Origin: an uncultured Chloroflexota bacterium | GTDB lineage: Bacteria; Chloroflexota; Dehalococcoidia; CAUJGQ01 | Direction: 5' to 3' | Assembly (NCBI GenBank): GCA_937879875.1 | Contig: CALFMN010000236.1 | Coordinates: forward strand, 1-11,423 | DNA: 11,423 bases | Shown here: positions 7,745 to 11,423 of the stretch, piece after piece | How the letters are laid out: each line of letters begins with the position of its first letter | How positions within the stretch are numbered: the first letter of the stretch is position 1 | Translations under genes and position numbers: made by a program | The notes under the pieces: model-generated | Database searches by the model: none | Told to the model about the DNA's origin: nothing | What the model saw: only the letters and a program-made list of their open reading frames with translations

Positions 7745-8073
7745 CGCGTCGTCGGTCTCTCTTCCGCGCGCAGCGCAGCATAGGCAGCACGCGGATGGCT
7801 GTTCACACGATACAGAGTGATGAGCAGGGCGCCGCAGACCAGGCTGAAGCCGCCCACCGCGATCGCGGCAGACGCCGGCAGGCGGCTTGCGGCCAGCGGG
7901 CTCAGGGGCATCAGCCAGATGAGCGTCAGCATCGCCCAACTCCAGAGCAGGCGGCGGATGCGGCGTTCGCGCCGGCAGAGCCGCCGCAGCCACGCGGTCA
8001 TCGCGTCCGGCGACAGCGGTCTCTGCTCACGTCCGGCGAAAGCCAGCGTTGCGAGAGCGAAAAGCTGCGTCAC
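7741..8073 (-). CDS. Small two-helix membrane protein of unknown function
   Basis: 110 residues. A basic amphipathic N-terminal half (several Arg pairs, about residues 26-41) is followed by two hydrophobic segments at about 42-62 and 68-90 and a short polar tail. No known family is recognised. The start is a GTG overlapping the upstream stop as GTGA, and a near-perfect Shine-Dalgarno (AAGGAGG, 8080-8086) lies 6 nt before it, which makes this small gene credible despite the lack of homology. Its own stop overlaps the next start as ATGA. Lying between a membrane HD-GYP-like protein and a membrane diguanylate cyclase and coupled to both, it may be a membrane partner or adaptor for one of them; this is inferred from position only. 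Confidence 0.75.
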   Translation of the reverse strand: MTQLFALATLAFAGREQRPLSPDAMTAWLRRLCRRERRIRRLLWSWAMLTLIWLMPLSPLAASRLPASAAIAVGGFSLVCGALLITLYRVNSHPRAAYAALRAEERPTTR

Positions 8074-9374
8074 GCGCCTCCTCCTTGCGCGGCCGTCCTC
8101 GCGCCGGCCACGGCGCGATCGGCGCCGGTTCCGGCCGCGGCGGCTTCATCTTGAACCACGGAACTGAGGGCGGCGATCACGTCCGGATCCCAGAGCGTAC
8201 CCGCGCCGGCATGGGCGATCAGCAGCGCCCGCGGCGCCGCCAGTGCGGGACGATGCTCGCCGGGAGCGCGCAGGGCCGCATAGGCCTCGCAGGCGACGAA
8301 GATGCGTGACCCGAGCGGAATATCCTTGCCGGCAAGGCCGAAGGGCTCGCCGCGGCCGTCGAAGCGTTCGTGGTGGAAGCGCAACGTCTCGGCCACCCGG
8401 CGCAGACCGAAGACCGCGGTCGCGTAGGCGGCGACGGCTTCGGGATGGTCGCGGCGCAACGCGCGTCGCTCCCCGCGCTGGAGACCGGTTTCGGCCAGCA
8501 GATCGTCCGGCCGTACGACGTTGTGCAGGTGGTGTACCCGCACGGCGAGGGTCAGCGAACGGCTGTCCGCGTCGCTCATCTTGCAGCGGCGTGCCACGGC
8601 ATCGACCAGTGCGGCCACATCCCGAGAGTGATCTGGCCGCTGGCCAGCGCGCGGCTCGACGGTATCGGCCAGCTCCTCGGCGATCTCGACCAACTCGGTT
8701 TCGAAGCGCAGGCGCGCCTGCTGCATCCAGCCGAGCACGAGCGCGGGCGCCGCGGCGACGCAGGCAAGCCACGGCGCCAGCGCGACGGCGGGCGCAAGGG
8801 CGATGCCGATGGCGACCAGCAGTGCATGCGTCTCCAGACTGGCGGCGTGCGCGGATAGCCAGCCGCGCAGTTGGAAGCGGCCGCGCTGGATCGCCGTCGC
8901 GCCGTCGACGGCCAGCGTGCTGACCAGATACAGCGCCAGCCCCGCCGGCAGCAGCGCGGCCAGGACGAGGGAGTCACCGTTCGCCGAAGGTGCCAGCGCG
9001 CGATAGACAGCGGCGGCGATGCGCAGGCTGACGGCGACCTGCGCCGCATTGAAGAGCGCATTGAAGGCCGGCCGGCGCAGGTAGGTGTTGCCGAGCATGG
9101 CGCCGCCGGCGCCGGCAGCGGCACTCAGCGGCGGCGGCAGCAGCGCGATCGCCAGCAGGTGCAACGCCGTGTCCGGAATGACGCGTCGTTTCGCGCCGAC
9201 CGTCAGCGGCGCCGCATAGGCGAGGGCGATCAGGCTCGTCAAGAGCAGCGTGACCGTGAGCGACCGCGTCGAGAGCCGTGGCGGAGCGGCGGCGAACGAG
9301 CCCGCCAGCCCGCCCGCGCCGATCGCGATCACGGCCCAGACGTAGGTTCGCAGGCTGCGGCGCATCCGGCTCAT
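8070..9374 (-). CDS. Multi-pass membrane protein with a degenerate HD-GYP phosphodiesterase domain
   Basis: 434 residues. The N-terminal half (about 10-217) has six or more hydrophobic segments with an F-N-A-L-F-N-A-A-Q motif at 104-112, like the membrane sensor halves of other HD-domain signalling proteins. The C-terminal half (about 245-370) aligns with HD-GYP phosphodiesterases: H249 (first helix His), the H-P-E motif at 310-312, H-H-E at 334-336 followed by D-G, and the I-P-L-x-x-R-I segment at 352-358. Key residues differ from the family: the HDxGK motif reads H-H-L-H-N (281-285), GYP reads G-E-P (342-344), and the late metal-binding Asp appears to be E363. The domain may therefore be a c-di-GMP binder or regulator rather than an active enzyme. 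It lies 42 nt downstream of the secreted-protein gene and is coupled to the next gene by GTGA. Start: ATG at 9374; a second ATG three codons in is possible. Confidence 0.88.
   Translation of the reverse strand: MSRMRRSLRTYVWAVIAIGAGGLAGSFAAAPPRLSTRSLTVTLLLTSLIALAYAAPLTVGAKRRVIPDTALHLLAIALLPPPLSAAAGAGGAMLGNTYLRRPAFNALFNAAQVAVSLRIAAAVYRALAPSANGDSLVLAALLPAGLALYLVSTLAVDGATAIQRGRFQLRGWLSAHAASLETHALLVAIGIALAPAVALAPWLACVAAAPALVLGWMQQARLRFETELVEIAEELADTVEPRAGQRPDHSRDVAALVDAVARRCKMSDADSRSLTLAVRVHHLHNVVRPDDLLAETGLQRGERRALRRDHPEAVAAYATAVFGLRRVAETLRFHHERFDGRGEPFGLAGKDIPLGSRIFVACEAYAALRAPGEHRPALAAPRALLIAHAGAGTLWDPDVIAALSSVVQDEAAAAGTGADRAVAGARTAAQGGGA
8080..8086 (-). promoter_or_regulatory. Strong Shine-Dalgarno AAGGAGG fixing the GTG start at 8073
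   Basis: The minus strand reads AAGGAGG with a 6-nt spacer before the GTG. It is the best ribosome binding site in the window and lies inside the end of the HD-GYP-like gene. It implies that the small membrane protein is translated at a high rate relative to its neighbours. Confidence 0.8.
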
Positions 9375-9416
9375 GCGATCTCGCGTTCCGGCAGGCTCGA
9401 AATCCGTCTGCGCATC

Positions 9417-9920
9417 TTAGTACAGCATGACGTTGGCCGAGAGCTGATTGGCGGTCGTGCCATGCGTCACCGACGTGGAGAGCAGCGTCGAGAGCTGCAG
9501 CGTCAGGAGATTGGTGACGCTGATCTGGGCACCAAGCGCCTGTGTCGCCTGCCAGGTCACCACGATCTGTACGGGGATGGGCTGACCGACCACGCCGCCC
9601 AGTATGCCGCCGAGCAGCGATCCGCCCGGCACGGGCACGAAGCGCACGTGCTCGTGAAAAGCGACGTTTGCTCCGAGCGAGAGGGAGACAGGCACACCCT
9701 GCGGTACGTAGATGACGATGTCGGCGCTGTCTACGGCAGCGGCGACCTGCGCCGCGGAGCCCTGCACGCCGAGGTTGATGCGCAGCGCCCGCAGGCCGAT
9801 CACGACGACCGGATCGTCGAAGCACCAGTCTTCTGATGCGTGGGCGGATGGCGGTTTAAACAGGATGGCCGCAGGAATCAGCAGAGCGGCAACGAAGAGC
9901 CAACGAGCCAGCTTCCTCAT
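9417..9920 (-). CDS. Secreted protein of unknown function
   Basis: 167 residues with a clear Sec signal peptide: basic start (M-R-K-L-A-R), hydrophobic core to about residue 21, and an A-H-A signal peptidase I site with predicted cleavage after A28. The mature part is short (about 139 residues), rich in Val, Leu, Gly, Thr and Gln, and looks mostly beta-stranded, with a single Cys at 33, so no internal disulfide and no lipobox. No family is recognised. It ends in TAA 42 nt before the HD-GYP-like gene and is probably the first gene of that operon, so an exported product may be controlled together with c-di-GMP genes, for example a surface or matrix component. The ribosome binding site is weak (GGGATGGG about 7 nt before the ATG). 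Confidence 0.85.
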   Translation of the reverse strand: MRKLARWLFVAALLIPAAILFKPPSAHASEDWCFDDPVVVIGLRALRINLGVQGSAAQVAAAVDSADIVIYVPQGVPVSLSLGANVAFHEHVRFVPVPGGSLLGGILGGVVGQPIPVQIVVTWQATQALGAQISVTNLLTLQLSTLLSTSVTHGTTANQLSANVMLY

Positions 9921-10087
9921 AAGGCACCCATCCCGGCGAGATTATCGATGACTGCGGTCGATCTCCGCCGGCTCGCGGGCGATGACGGCGCCGGCGGAAC
10001 GCCGGACGACTTCGCGGCGGGCGAGCCGTGCCTGGCCGTGCGCTGCAAACGCGCAGCCGAGAAGCGTGCGTGATATCGGCTGAAGGA

Positions 10088-10116
10088 ATTATCGTCTGCG
10101 CCGCTAAAAATCTGAA
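10088..10116 (-). promoter_or_regulatory. Sigma70-like promoter candidate for the secreted-protein/HD-GYP-like operon
   Basis: The minus strand has TTCAGA (10111-10116; four of six to TTGACA), a 17-nt spacer and GATAAT (10088-10093; five of six to TATAAT) in the most AT-rich part of the gap. The start would be near 10081, with a leader of about 160 nt. A second GATAAT at 9941-9946 lies closer to the gene but has no matching -35. Confidence 0.4.
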
Positions 10117-10141
10117 GACGTGTTATGGGATCGTTCCACAT

Positions 10142-10161
10142 CCTGGTTTGCGCAAAGCAGG
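10142..10161. repeat. 20-bp near-palindrome centred on TTTGCGCAAA
   Basis: TTTGCGCAAA (10147-10156) is a perfect 10-mer palindrome. The symmetry extends to CCTG and CAGG on the outside with one mismatched pair. Its centre lies about 70 bp upstream of the predicted transcription start, a position where activators commonly bind. No known regulator site is recognised. Confidence 0.5.
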
Positions 10162-10175
10162 TGTTTCCTGACACC
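10160..10175. repeat. Small hairpin GGTGT-N6-ACACC
   Basis: Perfect 5-bp arms around a 6-nt loop, adjoining the preceding palindrome. Confidence 0.35.
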
Positions 10176-10182
10176 AACACAC

Positions 10183-10219
10183 CAACTGGCCGGCAGTGCG
10201 GCTCCGTGCAAGCCAGTTG
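10183..10219. repeat. Stem-loop with 8-bp arms (CAACTGGC / GCCAGTTG)
   Basis: Perfect 8-bp inverted repeat (10183-10190 and 10212-10219) around a 21-nt loop that can itself pair weakly. It lies between the end of the oxidoreductase gene and the operon promoter candidate and may contribute to termination or transcript stability. Confidence 0.45.
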
Positions 10220-10247
10220 CCCCGGCCGCTGGGTCGGTTCCGCGCCG

Positions 10248-10269
10248 CCCGCGATGACGCGATCGCGGG
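10248..10269 (-). terminator. GC-rich hairpin immediately after the oxidoreductase stop codon
   Basis: An 8-bp perfect stem (CCCGCGAT at 10248-10255, ATCGCGGG at 10262-10269) with a 6-nt loop begins at the nucleotide right after the TGA at 10270-10272. There is no following T run, so termination would have to be of the hairpin-only type or Rho-assisted. Confidence 0.45.
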
Positions 10270-11423
10270 TCAGGGCCGCGTCGTGGCGGCGTCCGCGGCC
10301 TCACGGGCTTTGCGGGCGGCCTCCAGCCCCTCGCGCAGCGGCGCGGGCAGCTCCTTGCCGGCGTCTTCGTAGGCTTTCGCGAATGCGGCCGTCGAGCCGC
10401 GGAAGGCGAGCGCCTGGTTCGCTTCGATCCAGTCGCGCTGCGCCTCGATGCTCTGCAACTGGTTCTGGAAACGCGGCGCGACGTAGCGCGCCCACAGCTC
10501 GTAGCTGCGCAGCATCTGCTCGGTGCTGGCCCACTCGTGCGCCAGGCCGAGCACGCCGCCCAGTCCGCCGGAGCGTTCGAGGATCGCCTCGATCGCCGTC
10601 GCCGCATCGTCCGGCGTGCCGATGATCACGCTGCCGCGTTCGGCCGCCTCTTCGATGTCAATGCCGCTGGTGAGCACCGATGCCAGCGGCTGCGGCGCCG
10701 GCGCGTTGCGATCGCCCACGTAGGCGCGGCGGGCAAAGCCTTCGCGCAGGTCGGCCAGCGCTTCCTGCCGGCTGTCGGCCAGATGGATGGGCTCGACGAC
10801 GCGCCACTCGCCGCGGTCCACCGTCTTGCCGGACTCGGCCGCGGCCTCTTCCACCCAGCCCCAGGTGCGCTGGAAACCCTCGTGGTCGGCGCCAGCAACG
10901 GTGAGCAGGCCCACGCCGTGCCTGCCTGCTGCTTGCGGTCCGGCCGGCGTAAACGTCGCGGCGACGGCGACGGGCAGGTGCGGCTCGCTGAAGTTGGCGA
11001 GTTGCAGGCGCGCGTCGCGCAGGGTGAACCAGTCGGTCTCCATCGTCACCGGCTCGCGGCTGCCAAGCAGCGCCATGATCGCGTCCAGCGCCTCGGCCAT
11101 ACGCCTGCGCTGCGTCACCGGCTTGATGCCGAGCATGTAGGCGTCCGAGGTCAGGGCGCCCGGACCAACGCCGAGCATCGCGCGGCCCTCGGTCACGTGG
11201 TCGAGCTGCACCATCGTGTCGGCCACGATCAGCGGATGGTGATAGGGCAGGCTGGTGATGCCCGTGCCGAGCTTGATGCGGCGCGTGCGCGCGGCCGCTG
11301 CGGCGATGAACACGGCCGGATCGGCGATCAGCTCGCGGCCGTAGCTATGGTGCTCGCCGATCCAGGCCTGTAGTGGTTCAGGACAGGTGAGACGGCCGCA
11401 GGGCACGCCGCTTCGGGTGCGGG
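10270..11423 (-). CDS. LLM-class (luciferase-like) flavin-dependent oxidoreductase, 5' end missing
   Basis: The frame is open to the right edge, giving about 384 codons. From W15 onward (counted from a GTG at 11406) it matches FMN-dependent TIM-barrel monooxygenases of the luciferase/limonene-monooxygenase type: W-I-G-E-H-H (15-20), L-G-T-G-I-T-S-L-P-Y-H-H-P (46-58), G-R-A-M-L-G-V-G-P-G-A-L (74-85) and S-D-A-Y-M-L-G-I (87-94), with the long C-terminal helical tail of this subgroup. Such enzymes use reduced flavin and oxygen to oxidise small organic substrates; the substrate cannot be predicted. The first barrel strand, about 40 residues that normally precede W-I-G-E-H-H, is missing, and the codons just upstream do not resemble it, so the GTG is unlikely to be the true start. 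No functional link to the c-di-GMP genes is apparent; a hairpin separates them. Confidence 0.9.
   Translation of the reverse strand, partial: RTRSGVPCGRLTCPEPLQAWIGEHHSYGRELIADPAVFIAAAAARTRRIKLGTGITSLPYHHPLIVADTMVQLDHVTEGRAMLGVGPGALTSDAYMLGIKPVTQRRRMAEALDAIMALLGSREPVTMETDWFTLRDARLQLANFSEPHLPVAVAATFTPAGPQAAGRHGVGLLTVAGADHEGFQRTWGWVEEAAAESGKTVDRGEWRVVEPIHLADSRQEALADLREGFARRAYVGDRNAPAPQPLASVLTSGIDIEEAAERGSVIIGTPDDAATAIEAILERSGGLGGVLGLAHEWASTEQMLRSYELWARYVAPRFQNQLQSIEAQRDWIEANQALAFRGSTAAFAKAYEDAGKELPAPLREGLEAARKAREAADAATTRP

Larger units (their letters stand above)
9921..10269. other. Structured intergenic region between the oxidoreductase gene and the secreted-protein operon
   Basis: 349 bp. 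A short open frame (10180 to 9917, minus) crosses it, but it has no coding character, although its stop overlaps the next ATG as ATGA. The stretch holds a promoter candidate at 10088-10116, a second -10-like GATAAT at 9941-9946, and four dyads between 10142 and 10269. No tRNA or recognised riboswitch was found. Confidence 0.7.

Noticed and set aside
10105..10165. Possible c-di-GMP-I (GEMM) riboswitch in the minus-strand leader of the secreted-protein operon
   Set aside because: A GCAAACC...GTGGAACG stretch recalls the GEMM core, but the GACGCAAAGCC and GGCCUAA parts and a GNRA-capped P1 helix are missing. A covariance-model search would settle it.
9917..10180. An 87-codon minus-strand frame whose stop overlaps the secreted-protein start as ATGA
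   Set aside because: It has a GTG start with no ribosome binding site, no hydrophobic or domain pattern, and it covers the promoter candidate and dyads. The overlap looks coincidental.
1..11423. CRISPR array, insertion sequence, tRNA or rRNA
   Set aside because: No short regularly spaced repeats with unique spacers, no transposase or terminal inverted repeats, and no cloverleaf or rRNA-like segments were seen on either strand.

Overview
The window is a GC-rich stretch in which every supported gene lies on the minus strand. Most of it is cyclic-di-GMP signalling. The GC content, the multi-PAS/GAF proteins whose GAF domains end in N-A-R-L-Y helices, the membrane HD proteins and the neighbouring LLM-class flavin oxidoreductase suggest a Chloroflexota (Thermomicrobia-like) bacterium. 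That assignment is an inference from gene style; there is no rRNA or marker gene here to confirm it.

Layout in the direction of transcription, from the right edge leftwards. (1) 11423-10270: an LLM-class (luciferase-like) flavin-dependent oxidoreductase, cut by the window edge, with a GC-rich hairpin directly after its stop. (2) 10269-9921: a non-coding gap rich in dyads, with candidate promoter elements. (3) 9920-6249: a probable operon. It encodes a small secreted protein of unknown function, then (42 nt later) a multi-pass membrane protein with a degenerate HD-GYP domain, then a two-helix membrane protein (GTGA overlap, near-perfect Shine-Dalgarno), then a membrane PAS-GGDEF diguanylate cyclase (ATGA overlap). 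The cyclase gene appears to carry a -1 frameshift that separates its four-helix membrane part from its PAS-GGDEF part. (4) 6248-5935: a 314-bp gap with a (GCAT)n palindrome and an extended -10 promoter candidate. (5) 5934-142: a 1930-residue soluble sensor protein, PAS-GAF-PAS-GAF(x5)-PAS-GGDEF-EAL. (6) 141-1: a tail with a candidate terminator hairpin.

Taken together, genes 3-5 look like a c-di-GMP control locus. Both GGDEF domains keep their active-site motif and their RxxD inhibitory site. Both candidate phosphodiesterase domains have lost or changed key residues: the EAL domain has a Lys where the metal-binding Asn should be and a Gly in the EALxRW motif, and the HD-GYP has HD changed to HH and GYP changed to GEP. 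The simplest reading is a locus biased toward synthesis, in which the degenerate domains may bind c-di-GMP or regulate rather than degrade it. This is inference from residues and needs biochemistry.

The most unusual structural feature is the in-frame tandem array of five GAF units with an exact 540-543 bp period inside the giant gene. It includes a linker that is almost identical at the DNA level between two units, pointing to growth by internal duplication.
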